Notes: generated from the sequence alone by a model not told the origin. A stretch of 64,000 nt of DNA from CAYJHC01 sp964369465 (GCA_964369465.1 CAYJEX010000002.1:27664-91663); one strand, 5' to 3'. Positions 26,367-35,780 are shown, numbered from the stretch's first letter. Program-made: numbers and translations.

Positions 26367-26831
26367 TCATATGATTTCGTGCATTTTATCCTCAAAATCA
26401 AGTTCTGAAAAAACTTTTATTCCATTTCTTCTTAAATGCTTCGTTGTGATTCCCTCGCCTTTTATTAACTTTCCCGTAAATGTTCCATCATATATTTCAA
26501 AGCTCCCACAACTAGGGCTTTTTGCTTTCAAAAGTGCAATTTCAATTTGCTCCTTATTGGCCATATCCATTGTTATTGTTGCCCCAACATTGTATTGTTC
26601 AGTAACATCTATTCCTTTTGAATTCATTACTCTTTCATTAACTATTTCAGCAGGATCTCTAGGCACTGTAAGATTTCCCATAATTTCAGGGCACACAGAA
26701 ATTATTTCAAAGTTTTCTTTTATAATAGGAAGTATTCTTTCCATTATTTCCATCGTATTTTTTGACACTTCATTTCCATCATACCTACATAATTCACCCA
26801 ATAAGCAGCTACTAATTATAATTTTTTGCAT
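26367..26831 (-). CDS. DUF523 family protein
   Basis: A 154-residue protein with the conserved cysteines of DUF523: SSCLLGELCRYDG at residues 7-19, VCPEIMGNLTVPRDPAEI in the middle, and AKSPSCGSFEIYDG near residue 104. The spaced Cys residues suggest metal or Fe-S binding. No function is established. It is divergent from the GH25 gene. Confidence 0.88.
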   Translation of the reverse strand: MQKIIISSCLLGELCRYDGNEVSKNTMEIMERILPIIKENFEIISVCPEIMGNLTVPRDPAEIVNERVMNSKGIDVTEQYNVGATITMDMANKEQIEIALLKAKSPSCGSFEIYDGTFTGKLIKGEGITTKHLRRNGIKVFSELDFEDKMHEII

Positions 26832-26953
26832 TTCTTCACTCCTATATGATATACTCTATTTAATATTATGGTTCGATAAAATATCTTACCATAACTTTAC
26901 CATATTTTAATCTATTATGTGTAATTTTACTTTTAAATTTAGGAGAGGATATA

Positions 26954-27781
26954 ATGGTGTTTCGTAGCAAAAATAAATCCACAAAAGCAAAATCAACTAA
27001 GAAATCAACAACTCCAAAAAAATCAAAAAATACATTCGCAGATTCGGCTTATAATATTTCAGAAGGCGGAAGGACCATACTCATTGTTTTGTTTTCAGCC
27101 TTACTCATTTTTATCGCATACGCAACAAAGCCTTACTCCTACCCACCTTTCGACACGACATTCATGGAAGAATACACTGTACATGGCGTGGATGTTTCTT
27201 CATATCAAGGAGATATTGATTGGAACCAACTATACAAACAAGGAGTTTCTTTTGCATTTATTAAAGCAACCGAAGGGTCATCTCATGTGGATGAATATTT
27301 TCAAGAAAACTGGGAAAACATATACTACACCCCAATAAAAAGAGCTGCCTACCATTTTACAAGTTTCGAGACACCTGGCATTACTCAAGCAGCAAATTAT
27401 ATTTCACAAGTTGACAAGAGATCTGAAATGCTTCCCCCTATTATAGATATTGAATTTTATGGAGAATATCAAGATAATCCTCCATCAAAAAGTGAAGTGG
27501 TCTCCATATTAATTCCCTTAATTGAAGAATTAGAAGCCCACTATGGCGTCGAACCTATCATATATACAAATATTTATTTTTACGAAACTTACATCAAAGA
27601 CACATTTAAAAATCCAATTTGGATAGCAGATCTTAGCGGATCCGACAAACTCCCCGATGGCAAAGATTGGGACTTTTTGCAATACACTTTTGAGGGGGAA
27701 CTAGAAGGGTATGATCCTTCACAAAAATATATCGACTTAAATGTTTTCAACGGGACAAGACACGAATTATCTAATTATTAA
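26954..27781 (+). CDS. Membrane-anchored GH25 lysozyme-type muramidase
   Basis: A 275-residue protein with a lysine/threonine-rich cytoplasmic N-terminus, one transmembrane helix (about residues 44-62) and an outside GH25 catalytic domain. GVDVSSYQGDIDW begins the domain, FAFIKATEGSS and AAYHFT follow, and the IDIEFYG motif carries the catalytic acidic pair. It would cleave muramic acid linkages in peptidoglycan. The anchor makes it a cell-associated enzyme, more likely a cell-wall remodelling hydrolase than a phage lysin. A tiny membrane-protein gene follows 25 bases downstream. Confidence 0.9.
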   Translation: MVFRSKNKSTKAKSTKKSTTPKKSKNTFADSAYNISEGGRTILIVLFSALLIFIAYATKPYSYPPFDTTFMEEYTVHGVDVSSYQGDIDWNQLYKQGVSFAFIKATEGSSHVDEYFQENWENIYYTPIKRAAYHFTSFETPGITQAANYISQVDKRSEMLPPIIDIEFYGEYQDNPPSKSEVVSILIPLIEELEAHYGVEPIIYTNIYFYETYIKDTFKNPIWIADLSGSDKLPDGKDWDFLQYTFEGELEGYDPSQKYIDLNVFNGTRHELSNY

Positions 27782-27806
27782 TATTTATGCAAGGAGAAAG
27801 GGATAG

Positions 27807-27971
27807 ATGAAAAACAAAAAAAACTTTATATTAAGCTTATGCTTCTTTGCTGGTGCTATTTTTGCTGTTATTGTACTATTGCGCGATGGATTTCAAACTT
27901 ATCTTATAACAGGCTTAGTACTATTCACAATGATAGGGCTTGCCTTTTTCAAAAGAAGAAATGACTCATAG
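27807..27971 (+). CDS. Small two-helix membrane protein (54 aa)
   Basis: A 54-codon frame starts with ATG after AAGGAGAAAGGG, a convincing ribosome binding site. The product has lysine-rich ends and two hydrophobic stretches (about residues 7-25 and 31-48) separated by RDGFQTY. It lies 25 bases after the GH25 gene and ends just before a hairpin, so it is probably the second gene of that unit. No family recognised. Confidence 0.65.
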   Translation: MKNKKNFILSLCFFAGAIFAVIVLLRDGFQTYLITGLVLFTMIGLAFFKRRNDS

Positions 27972-27980
27972 TTTAAAAAA

Positions 27981-28017
27981 TAAAAGCTACACAAACAAAC
28001 TAGTTTGGTAGCTTTTA
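27981..28017. terminator. Terminator hairpin between convergent units
   Basis: TAAAAGCTAC (27981-27990) pairs with GTAGCTTTTA (28008-28017), with an inner AAAC/GTTT stem. It lies between the small membrane gene (+) and the DUF1292 gene (-) and probably serves both. Confidence 0.55.
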
Positions 28018-28070
28018 AAGTTTATAGTAATTCGTTCTCTATTAATTGCTCGCTCTATAAATTTCTCATA

Positions 28071-28328
28071 CTATTCTTCTTCAATTAAACTTTCAAATTC
28101 TTTAACAACAGCTTCAAATTTCTCATCATCTTCTATTTCATTGATTTCAAATCCGTCTTCTGTCTCTTCATATGCATAGACAAAAACTTCACCACTTCCA
28201 TCATCTGGTGCCAATGCTATAAACTCTTCGTCAGCATAATCGAAAGTTCCAATAATTTCACATTCTACTTCTTCACCATCATCAAATTCCAACGTTATTA
28301 CATCTGTCATTTCTTTATTATCTGCCAT
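28071..28328 (-). CDS. DUF1292 family protein
   Basis: An 85-residue, very acidic protein with the DUF1292 pattern (ITLEFDDGEEVECEIIGTF, then EFIALAPDDG and VFVYAYEE). Such small proteins are widespread in Firmicutes, often near yrvK/ruvX or mltG, but their role is unknown. GGAGGGAAAAG precedes the ATG. Confidence 0.88.
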   Translation of the reverse strand: MADNKEMTDVITLEFDDGEEVECEIIGTFDYADEEFIALAPDDGSGEVFVYAYEETEDGFEINEIEDDEKFEAVVKEFESLIEEE

Positions 28329-28403
28329 CTTTTCCCTCCATATTTCGCATATTTCTAAATTAACATAATTATATCATATTTCTATTGTAAATTTTGTCAT
28401 ATT

Positions 28404-29621
28404 TTATAAATCATTAAATTCTTCTAAATATTCATTAAAGGTGTATCCTTCCGCATGAGCAAAATCAAGAATTATAGATCTGTTCAAGTGAAACCTTTCG
28501 TCTTTTATTTTAAATCTTTCATTAGCTTTACTTCTACTATATTCTGCTTCTTCGCTTTCCTTTAATTGATTTTCAGAATACTTCATCGCTATTTTCTCTA
28601 GCGCTTCATTCATTTCTAACGTAGGAGCAAAAATAACGAATTGGTCTATATCACTAACAAAAATCCCTCCAATAATATCATCCCTAATATTGAAAATTTG
28701 GTTATGTACATGGTTGTTATTATCAGAATAATACATTATCATTGTTCCATTGGGATACTCAGTTATAGTTTTTCCAAACGATAACGCCATGTATTTTTCC
28801 AGTAAATAATCAATATTCACAAAGGAATACACAGCAATGTATTCTTCTGTTCTAAGTATAAAGGCAGCTTCAACTTCTGTTATTTTCATCTCACCAATAA
28901 TTTCAATCGAAACAACTTTCAGGTTCGAGATATTCAAAGCGAGATTAAATATTGTGTACTTGCCATTTCTTTCTGCCAAGGCTTCACATCTATATAAATT
29001 ATTATGAGAATTCACTTTATAAATTCTATTTCTATTCATGCAATTAATTTCTATTTTATTGAATATTTTTTCAAGTATCTCGCTCATATTGTTTTCTAAG
29101 CAAAGAGTTTCAGCTACTTTAAAATCTCTTCCTAAGCACCTCATTACAAAGTAATTTATCAATTGGTTTTCTGTTGTTATTTCTTCGGACTGTTTTCCAA
29201 TCAGTTCATTTACATTAAGTGATGGCATCTTTCTACCTAATATGAAAGATAAATTTTCATAATTCACTTCCAAGTAATTATTTGTGTTATTATTTTTCTC
29301 TATCGCTTCTTTGACTATATAAACAAATTCATCTTCGCTAATACTAACAAAAGTTCCACCCAGAAATCCCGCAACACTTTCTTCAAGTTCTTCAATTACA
29401 CTTTGATCATCTCCCCACACATATTCATACGATTCAACTCCATACTCTTCGGTATCAATATGAAAAAATTGATGAAAACTTTGCTCAGCGCAATCTTTAA
29501 ATTGCCAATGTGCATATACATAAACCGCGCCCATCAATCTTGTGTTCGTCATTTTTGCATTTTTAAATTCTATATTTGGTGCGTGAGAAACTGGCAAGCC
29601 TCCCTTAATTATTTTGAGCAT
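28404..29621 (-). CDS. Unrecognised 405-residue soluble protein
   Basis: I do not recognise a family. The protein has no signal peptide or transmembrane segment, is acidic with a mixed alpha/beta profile, and has a charged C-terminal segment rich in E, K and R around residues 355-380. The N-terminal third (MGAVYVYAHWQF, HQFFHIDTEEYGVESYEYV) and the region FVSISEDEFVYIVKEA look globular. Its ATG overlaps the end of the serine hydrolase gene by 13 bases, so the two are likely co-transcribed. Codon use looks like its neighbours. Confidence 0.7.
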   Translation of the reverse strand: MLKIIKGGLPVSHAPNIEFKNAKMTNTRLMGAVYVYAHWQFKDCAEQSFHQFFHIDTEEYGVESYEYVWGDDQSVIEELEESVAGFLGGTFVSISEDEFVYIVKEAIEKNNNTNNYLEVNYENLSFILGRKMPSLNVNELIGKQSEEITTENQLINYFVMRCLGRDFKVAETLCLENNMSEILEKIFNKIEINCMNRNRIYKVNSHNNLYRCEALAERNGKYTIFNLALNISNLKVVSIEIIGEMKITEVEAAFILRTEEYIAVYSFVNIDYLLEKYMALSFGKTITEYPNGTMIMYYSDNNNHVHNQIFNIRDDIIGGIFVSDIDQFVIFAPTLEMNEALEKIAMKYSENQLKESEEAEYSRSKANERFKIKDERFHLNRSIILDFAHAEGYTFNEYLEEFNDL

Positions 29622-30739
29622 AGGATATCAAAAACTCCTTTATTGATTTTTTTTACTGGCGATTTACTTATATTTGACATCACCGCTACAAAAGCATTCT
29701 CCTCGTGACAAACCCAAAAACTTGCCCTGAACCCATCATCAGTCCCCTCATGCCCCACAAGTTTTTTCCCTTGTTGCTCTCTAACGAACCATCCGAGACC
29801 CATTTTTTCTCCATTATTAGGAACTACTACTTTATCATCCCATATTTTACTATATGTGTTTTCATTAAATATTTTTTTGTCCAGAGTTGCCCTAGCCCAT
29901 TTCTCTAAATCGTATATATCTGAAGTAAGGGTAGAGCTTGGTCCATGTTCTCTATTATATGGATAATTTCTTTTGAGAATAATATGATTATCGCTATCTT
30001 TACAATGTGGCATTGCTCCCCCAGCTTTTTTTATGACATCAAGTTTTAATGCACAAACACCACCACAACCCTCTTCACAAGATTCGTATTCAAATGATGT
30101 TTTTATGCCATCAGAAACCATGACTTTTTCCCCTCTTCTAAATGTCAAAAAAGTGGAATTATCCATTCCTAATGGTTTAAAAAATGATGCATCAACATAA
30201 TCTTCAAAAGGGAGTGATGAAATTTCACTAATAACACATCCTAACATCTCATACGCTATATTACTATATTGAAATTTGTTTTCTTTCGGCGACCATAAAA
30301 GTTTCGAATTTACAACTTCTGGCGACAAAACATATTCTTTCAATGCCTTCTCATCTACTCTAGGCCTATCCCATCCATAATCAACAACATCCCCTATTCC
30401 AGATGTATGACTTAACATAGACTCTATTGTCACTTCACATATCTTATCATCATTAAGTTTAACCCATGGCAAAACATCTACAAGTTTATCACTTAACAAA
30501 AGTTTGCCTTCTTCTACTAATTTCATTATTGACATCGATACAAAAGTTTTTGAAACAGAAGCCAAATGAAAAAATTGTTTTTCATTTAGTGGCTCTTTCT
30601 TTTCAAAGTCGCTATATCCAACCATTTTATGATATGAAAAATCATCTTTTCCTGCTATCACTGCCAATCCTGGAAGATCAAAATAAAAAAGGGATTCTTC
30701 TATGTATTTGTCCAATTTTTCTATTACATTTTTATTCAT
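29609..30739 (-). CDS. Beta-lactamase-family serine hydrolase
   Basis: About 376 residues from the ATG at 30739. The penicillin-binding fold (class C beta-lactamase/DD-peptidase/esterase superfamily) is shown by the SxxK motif SVSK (Ser about 61), YSN (about 158-160) and a C-terminal GHEGTDDGF in place of the KTG box. No signal peptide is visible from this start, so it is probably cytosolic. Such proteins include esterases and D-aminopeptidases; a lactamase role is not implied. A longer frame begins 30 codons upstream, but a -10 hexamer sits six bases before the chosen ATG, hinting at a leaderless message. Confidence 0.82.
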   Translation of the reverse strand: MNKNVIEKLDKYIEESLFYFDLPGLAVIAGKDDFSYHKMVGYSDFEKKEPLNEKQFFHLASVSKTFVSMSIMKLVEEGKLLLSDKLVDVLPWVKLNDDKICEVTIESMLSHTSGIGDVVDYGWDRPRVDEKALKEYVLSPEVVNSKLLWSPKENKFQYSNIAYEMLGCVISEISSLPFEDYVDASFFKPLGMDNSTFLTFRRGEKVMVSDGIKTSFEYESCEEGCGGVCALKLDVIKKAGGAMPHCKDSDNHIILKRNYPYNREHGPSSTLTSDIYDLEKWARATLDKKIFNENTYSKIWDDKVVVPNNGEKMGLGWFVREQQGKKLVGHEGTDDGFRASFWVCHEENAFVAVMSNISKSPVKKINKGVFDILCSK

Positions 30740-30745
30740 ATCACA

Positions 30746-30751
30746 ATTATA
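30746..30751 (-). promoter_or_regulatory. -10 hexamer abutting serine hydrolase start
   Basis: TATAAT on the minus strand with only six bases to the ATG at 30739 and no Shine-Dalgarno sequence between. The -35 at 17 bases is poor (TGCAAA). Confidence 0.4.
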
Positions 30752-30930
30752 ACATTTATAAGTAAGATTTTGCATTTTATCTCTTAGTATTTTTTCTATG
30801 CGATGATTTCTTTGCCAATTCACCAGCATAGATTTTATTTTATAATTAGGGTATAATATTATTAAAGCAACTTAGTTTATTAAGTAAAGCAAAAAACGAA
30901 GATATCAATAAAAAAAGGAAGGATTTCATC

Positions 30931-31647
30931 ATGAGAAATAGAGGCCTAAACATAAACACAGTATTTTTTATTATTCTTCTTGGTATGATTGCCGTAAATA
31001 ACGGAATGTTAAACGATCCAAGAGAATGGTTGACAAACACCCTACTAATTGTTCCTGGAATAATTATCGGTCTTTCAATGCACGAATACGCCCACGCTGC
31101 GGTAGCATATAAATTAGGAGACTACCTCCCGAAAACACAAGGAAGAGTAACAATCAATCCGTTAGCACACGTGGACCCAATAGGGTTAGTTTCTCTTTTG
31201 TTTGTAGGGTTTGGTTGGGGAAAACCAGTTCAAATTAATCCTAGAGCATTCAAACATCCAAGAAGGGACGAAGCACTAGTTTCTCTTGCTGGAGTAACAA
31301 TGAATCTAATAATAGCTATTGTATTTACAGGAATATTAGCTATGTACGTCAATTTTTCAGGAACATTTATACGTACAGATATGGGCGATATAATTTTAAT
31401 GATTCTATTGTATATAATCCAAATAAATATTGTGCTTATGATTTTCAACTTGCTTCCAATTCCTCCACTAGACGGATATAACCTAGTTGGAGAAATTTTC
31501 AATTTGAAAGGAAGCAACCTATACTGGCAAATATATAATTACGGAACTTTTATTTTGTTAGGAGCAATCCTTCTAGGCCTTACAAGCAGAATTTTATCCC
31601 CTGCTGTAAGTTTTATTATGGATATTTTATTAGGATTCGTATTTTAG
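30931..31647 (+). CDS. Site-2 protease family (M50) membrane metalloprotease
   Basis: A 238-residue polytopic protein. The zinc-binding HEYAH is at residues 51-55 within a hydrophobic helix, and the third ligand Asp is in PPLDGYN (about residue 181). The short length without PDZ domain places it in the group of minimal S2P proteases (YwhC/rhomboid-context type). It would cleave membrane proteins within the bilayer; the substrate is unknown. AAGGAAGG precedes the ATG; a TATAAT at 30852-30857 may be its -10. Confidence 0.9.
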   Translation: MRNRGLNINTVFFIILLGMIAVNNGMLNDPREWLTNTLLIVPGIIIGLSMHEYAHAAVAYKLGDYLPKTQGRVTINPLAHVDPIGLVSLLFVGFGWGKPVQINPRAFKHPRRDEALVSLAGVTMNLIIAIVFTGILAMYVNFSGTFIRTDMGDIILMILLYIIQINIVLMIFNLLPIPPLDGYNLVGEIFNLKGSNLYWQIYNYGTFILLGAILLGLTSRILSPAVSFIMDILLGFVF

Positions 31648-31715
31648 CTATTCCAAAGCATCTTTCCCGTAATTTACATACCGCAACAAATGTAAAATAT
31701 TAAATCATCAAAATA

Positions 31716-31752
31716 AAAATCTCAGAATATTTACACAATATTCTGAGATTTT
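31716..31752. terminator. Strong bidirectional terminator, overlaps gntR stop
   Basis: A perfect 16-base-pair stem (AAAATCTCAGAATATT / AATATTCTGAGATTTT) with a 5-base loop and U-runs on both sides. The gntR stop codon lies inside the loop region. Confidence 0.85.
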
Positions 31753-32411
31753 GTTTTTCTCTCAGCAGAATTTTCAATATGCCTTTGCATTGCCTCTGCT
31801 CCTTTAGTAGCGTTTTTTTCTAAAAACGCTAGATAAACTTGTCTATGTTCTTCTAATATTTCTTCTAAGTATTCTGTCGCCCTTTCAGCATTATGATTAT
31901 GTCCTACATAGCTTTGGAAGAGGGATAAAACATGTTGGAGTAATTTATTTTGAGAAGACTGGTAAATTACCTGATGAAACAAGGAATTAATTGTTATCAT
32001 TTTGTTATAATCTTTTTTTGCAGTATAAAATTCCATAAACTCAAATGTTTCACCTAGTTTTTCTAATTGTGTTTCTGTAATTCTATCTATCGCCCACTCT
32101 GTCGCTTGAACTTCATATATGCATCGAAGTTTATGTATATCTATTCTATCTTGGTCGGATAGGCCAATTACAAACGCTCCTCTATTTGGTATTATTTCCA
32201 ACAACCCTTCTGACTCCAATTGAAAATAGGCTTCTCTTACAGGCGTTCTACTAACAGAATATTTTTGACATATCTCTTGTTCTGTAAGTTTATCTCCTCT
32301 TTTTAATTTTCCATCCAAAATGTCTTCTTTTATTTTTTGTGACAAGTTTTTATTTAAAGCATTTCCCTTAGATATTTCTATTCCCTCTAAGGAGTGTGTA
32401 AAGATATCCAT
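31731..32411 (-). CDS. GntR/FCD transcriptional regulator of acn-icd operon
   Basis: A 226-residue FadR-subfamily regulator. The winged helix (residues 20-85) contains LTEQEICQKYSVSRTPVREAYFQLESEG; the C-terminal all-helical FCD domain (from about residue 93) has the His/Asn residues (INSLFHQVIY, HRQVYLAF) that bind metal and carboxylates in the family. It is the third gene after acn and icd, 35 bases downstream of icd. A GntR-type dyad covers the acn promoter, so autoregulation in response to a tricarboxylic acid such as citrate is plausible but not shown. Confidence 0.88.
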   Translation of the reverse strand: MDIFTHSLEGIEISKGNALNKNLSQKIKEDILDGKLKRGDKLTEQEICQKYSVSRTPVREAYFQLESEGLLEIIPNRGAFVIGLSDQDRIDIHKLRCIYEVQATEWAIDRITETQLEKLGETFEFMEFYTAKKDYNKMITINSLFHQVIYQSSQNKLLQHVLSLFQSYVGHNHNAERATEYLEEILEEHRQVYLAFLEKNATKGAEAMQRHIENSAERKTKSQNIV

Positions 32412-32446
32412 TTATATCTCCTTTCCTCTGACTTATCAATCAGGCT

Positions 32447-33583
32447 TTATATTTTTGACAAAATATAGTCCGCAAATTCTGCGCCTGTTGCACCATCTGG
32501 TCTTCCTGTCAATGTAATTTTTCTTTCTTTTATTGTACATTCTTCAATAGCATTATATAGTTTATCTGCTTTTTGATGATATCCAATATGTGATAGCAAC
32601 ATCGCACCCGCTCTAATAACACTACACGGATCAGCATATATATCTCTTCCTTCTTCTACCATTCTTGGCGCCGAACCATGAACAGCTTCAAACATAGAAT
32701 ATTTCTTTCCTAAATTAGAACTTCCAGCCGTACCTACTCCACCTTGAAATTCTGCAGCTTCATCAGTCAATATGTCACCATATAAATTTGGTAAAATGAA
32801 AACATCAAACTCACTTCTTCTTTTTTCATCTATTAACTTTGCTGTCATTATATCTATGTACCAATCATCCACTGCTATTTCTGGGTAATCTTTTGCGACT
32901 TCTTTGCAAGTATCCAAAAATTTTCCATCTGTTGTCTTTACTACATTTGCTTTCGTAACAATCGTAACTTTCTTTTTGTTGTTATTTCTTGCATATTCAA
33001 ACGCAAGTCTCGCAATCCTCTCTGTCCCTTGCGATGTAATAACTCTAAAGTCCATAGTCAAATCATCCCCAATTGATATTCCCTGGCTTCCCAATGCATA
33101 TAGACATTCTGTGTTTTCTCTAAAAAATGTCCAGTCTATATTCAGCTCAGGTACTTTAACAGGCCTAACACTCGCAAATAAATCCAACTCTTTTCTCATT
33201 GCAACGTTTGCACTTTCAACATTAGCCCATTTGTCACCTTTTCTAGGCGTTGTTGTAGGCCCTTTTAAAAGCACATTACACTTTTTTATTTCCGTTAAAA
33301 CATCATCTGGTATTGCTTTGCCTACACTCGCTCTATTTTCAATTGTGCATCCATCAATAACTCTAAATTCAACTTTACCATTTTTAACTTCTTCTGCCAA
33401 AAGAGTTTCCAATACCCTATGTGCATGTCCTGTGATTGCAGGGCCTATTCCATCTCCTCCAATAATCCCAATTATCATTTTGTCAAGAGATTTGTAATCT
33501 ATAAAATCTTCACCTTTTTTCATCTCTTCTATTCTTTTTAGTTGATGGTCTATTATGCCTTGTATATGTTCTTGATAATTCAT
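32447..33583 (-). CDS. icd: Isocitrate/isopropylmalate dehydrogenase family enzyme, probable isocitrate dehydrogenase
   Basis: A 378-residue beta-decarboxylating dehydrogenase. GGDGIGPAITG, FRENTECLYALG (the substrate-specificity region), and NLYGDILTDEAAEFQGGVGTAGSSNLG are conserved; the cofactor loop is HGSAPRMVEEGRDIYADP. Adjacency to aconitase argues for isocitrate as substrate, giving 2-oxoglutarate for glutamate synthesis. The ENTECLY segment differs from the ENSEDIY of NADP-dependent Icd, and the cofactor cannot be decided securely. The gene lacks leuB neighbours. A 30-residue N-terminal extension (HIQGIIDHQLKRIEEMKKG) precedes the Rossmann-like start. Confidence 0.85.
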   Translation of the reverse strand: MNYQEHIQGIIDHQLKRIEEMKKGEDFIDYKSLDKMIIGIIGGDGIGPAITGHAHRVLETLLAEEVKNGKVEFRVIDGCTIENRASVGKAIPDDVLTEIKKCNVLLKGPTTTPRKGDKWANVESANVAMRKELDLFASVRPVKVPELNIDWTFFRENTECLYALGSQGISIGDDLTMDFRVITSQGTERIARLAFEYARNNNKKKVTIVTKANVVKTTDGKFLDTCKEVAKDYPEIAVDDWYIDIMTAKLIDEKRRSEFDVFILPNLYGDILTDEAAEFQGGVGTAGSSNLGKKYSMFEAVHGSAPRMVEEGRDIYADPCSVIRAGAMLLSHIGYHQKADKLYNAIEECTIKERKITLTGRPDGATGAEFADYILSKI

Positions 33584-33679
33584 ATATATTCTCCTTCACA
33601 ATTTTAATCTTTCAACTATTACTGTGTCTCTACTTTACTTATATATACATGTGTTTTTCTATGTATATATATTTTTTTA

Positions 33680-35617
33680 TCACTGTTTTATGTAATTAAT
33701 CTTTCCTCCAGCTAGTATCATTTCAAATTCTAGTGGAGACAGATTTGCTCTTACAGCAAACTCTTTCCCTTTAGTTAAATTTGTGATCTTAACGCTACTA
33801 CTGCATAATTGTTTCTTTATATCCTTAATTTCCAATTTATCCCCTAAGGCTACATCATCGTAATCTTTGCTATTTTCGAAAACAAATGGGATTATCCCGC
33901 TATTTACTAGATTCGATCTATGAATACGCGCAAAAGATTTTGCAACTACAAATTCAACTCCTAAATGAAGTGGTGCCAACGCAGCGTGCTCTCTGCTACT
34001 TCCTTGCCCATAGTTTTCTCCACCAATTATTATGCATTCCCCTTTTTCTTCACATCTTTTTGCAAAATCGCTGTCTATTTTTTCAAAGCAGAATTTAGAT
34101 AAATACGGAACATTTGATCTATATGGAAGAAGTCTTGAATCAGAAGGCATAATATCATCTGTCGTAATATTGTCCCCTGCAACTAATGTGACTTCTCCGC
34201 AAACTTCATCTTGTAATGCACTATTTCTAGGGAAAGGTTTTATGTTTGGCCCCATATCTACATCTGTGTTTGATCTATTACAATCTGTCGGATATACAAT
34301 GAAATTGTCATTAAAAGCAAAATCTGCCGATGCAACTTCCACCATATCATCAACATACTTTCCTTGGCCACTTAAAGTAGACCCATCTGTCAAGACGCCT
34401 TCAACCGCAGATATCGCTGCTGTTTCCGGACTTACTAAATATACATCAGCATCAAGAGTTCCACTTCTTCCTTTAAAATTTCTATTAAAAGTCCTAAGTG
34501 AAACAGCTCCTGATTTAGGAGACTGCCCCATTCCAATGCATGGTCCGCATGCATTTTCTATTATCCTAGCACCTGCTGCTATTAAATCTGCCAAAGCTCC
34601 ATTTTGAGCCAGCTTTTCTAAAATTTTACTTGATCCAGGCGAAATAACTAAACTTACATCTTCATGTACTTTTTTATCTTTTAGAATCCTTGCAACTTTC
34701 ATAAGGTCGCTATAAGAAGAATTTGTACAACTCCCAATTGCAACTTGATCAACTTTAATTTTACCTATTTTTGAAATATCTTCAACGTTGTCAGGACTAT
34801 GTGGCATAGCCGCTTGAGGAACTAATGTGTTCAAATCGATTTTAATACATTTACTATATTCCGCTCCATCATCAGCTGACAATGGTATATAGTCCTCTTC
34901 TCTACCTTGCTCCTTTAAAAACATTCTAGTATTTTCGTCACTTGGAAAAACAGAAGTAGTTGCACCCAGTTCTGCTCCCATATTTGTTATCGTTGCTCTA
35001 TCTGTTACAGATAAAGTTTGAACACCTTCTCCAAAATATTCGATAATATTCCCTACTCCACCTTTTACGGTAAGAGTCTTTAAAACTTTAAGAATAACAT
35101 CTTTCGCCGATGACCATGGCTTAAGTTTTCCTACAAGTTCTACTCCTACAATATTAGGAACATTGATACTATAAGTTCCCTTCGCCATAGCAACAGCAAC
35201 ATCAAGTCCACCAGCACCTATCGCTATCATCCCCAGTCCGCCGCCTGTTGGAGTATGGCTATCTGATCCTATCAATGTTTTTCCAGGCTTTCCATAATTT
35301 TCAAGATGAAGTTGATGACAAATACCATTTCCTGGTTTTGAGAAAAGAACTCCATGTCTCTTAGCCACGCTTTTGATAAAAGCATGGTCATCTGCATTCT
35401 CAAATCCAGTTTGCAAAGTATTATGGTCGATATACGCTACGGAAAGTTCTGTTTGTACCTCATCAACATCCATCGCTTCAAGTTGCAAATATACCATTGT
35501 TCCAGTAGAATCTTGTGTTAATGTTTGGTCTATTTTGATTGTAATTTCTGAGCCTGCTTCCATATTTCCTTCAACAATATGATTTTCTAAAATTTTGTGC
35601 GCAAGGGTTTTTTTCAT
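33680..35617 (-). CDS. acnA: Aconitate hydratase
   Basis: A 645-residue aconitase of the monomeric clostridial type. The three Fe-S cysteines are in IGSCTNSSYSD and NACGPCIGMG; other landmarks are GSDSHTPTGGGLG, RSGTLDADVYLVSP and the C-terminal swivel GENYGQGSSREHAAL. It interconverts citrate and isocitrate. Together with icd it makes the oxidative arm to 2-oxoglutarate; no citrate synthase is in this window. It is the first gene of the unit, with a consensus promoter and an overlapping GntR-type operator. Confidence 0.95.
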   Translation of the reverse strand: MKKTLAHKILENHIVEGNMEAGSEITIKIDQTLTQDSTGTMVYLQLEAMDVDEVQTELSVAYIDHNTLQTGFENADDHAFIKSVAKRHGVLFSKPGNGICHQLHLENYGKPGKTLIGSDSHTPTGGGLGMIAIGAGGLDVAVAMAKGTYSINVPNIVGVELVGKLKPWSSAKDVILKVLKTLTVKGGVGNIIEYFGEGVQTLSVTDRATITNMGAELGATTSVFPSDENTRMFLKEQGREEDYIPLSADDGAEYSKCIKIDLNTLVPQAAMPHSPDNVEDISKIGKIKVDQVAIGSCTNSSYSDLMKVARILKDKKVHEDVSLVISPGSSKILEKLAQNGALADLIAAGARIIENACGPCIGMGQSPKSGAVSLRTFNRNFKGRSGTLDADVYLVSPETAAISAVEGVLTDGSTLSGQGKYVDDMVEVASADFAFNDNFIVYPTDCNRSNTDVDMGPNIKPFPRNSALQDEVCGEVTLVAGDNITTDDIMPSDSRLLPYRSNVPYLSKFCFEKIDSDFAKRCEEKGECIIIGGENYGQGSSREHAALAPLHLGVEFVVAKSFARIHRSNLVNSGIIPFVFENSKDYDDVALGDKLEIKDIKKQLCSSSVKITNLTKGKEFAVRANLSPLEFEMILAGGKINYIKQ

Positions 35618-35691
35618 TTGTAATCTCCTATAATTAAATTGTTATTAATATTCTATTTATCAAAGTATAATTCGATATTCATTTTACTTCG

Positions 35692-35730
35692 ATTGTATAC
35701 AAGTATACAATATTTAAAAACAAAAGTCAA
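35692..35730 (-). promoter_or_regulatory. acn promoter with GntR-type operator
   Basis: Minus-strand -35 TTGACT (35730-35725), 17-base spacer, -10 TATACT (35707-35702). A perfect inverted repeat with 9-base arms, ATTGTATAC and GTATACAAT around a 2-base centre, spans 35692-35711 and contains the -10. This is a typical GntR-family dyad, and a gntR gene ends the operon. The -35 is part of the 3' arm of the trpB terminator. Confidence 0.8.
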
Positions 35731-35750
35731 TGGAATATCCATTGACTTTT
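35722..35750 (-). terminator. trpB terminator
   Basis: A perfect 13-base-pair stem (AAAAGTCAATGGA / TCCATTGACTTTT) with a 3-base loop, followed on the minus strand by GTTTTT. It overlaps the acn -35 box. Confidence 0.85.
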
Positions 35751-35780
35751 TGCATATTTTTTCATAATAGTAATTTTTTA

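Noticed and set aside
32904..33497. Plus-strand frame of 197 codons opposite icd
   Set aside because: Shadow of the conserved dehydrogenase; hydrophobic composition comes from the complementary codons.
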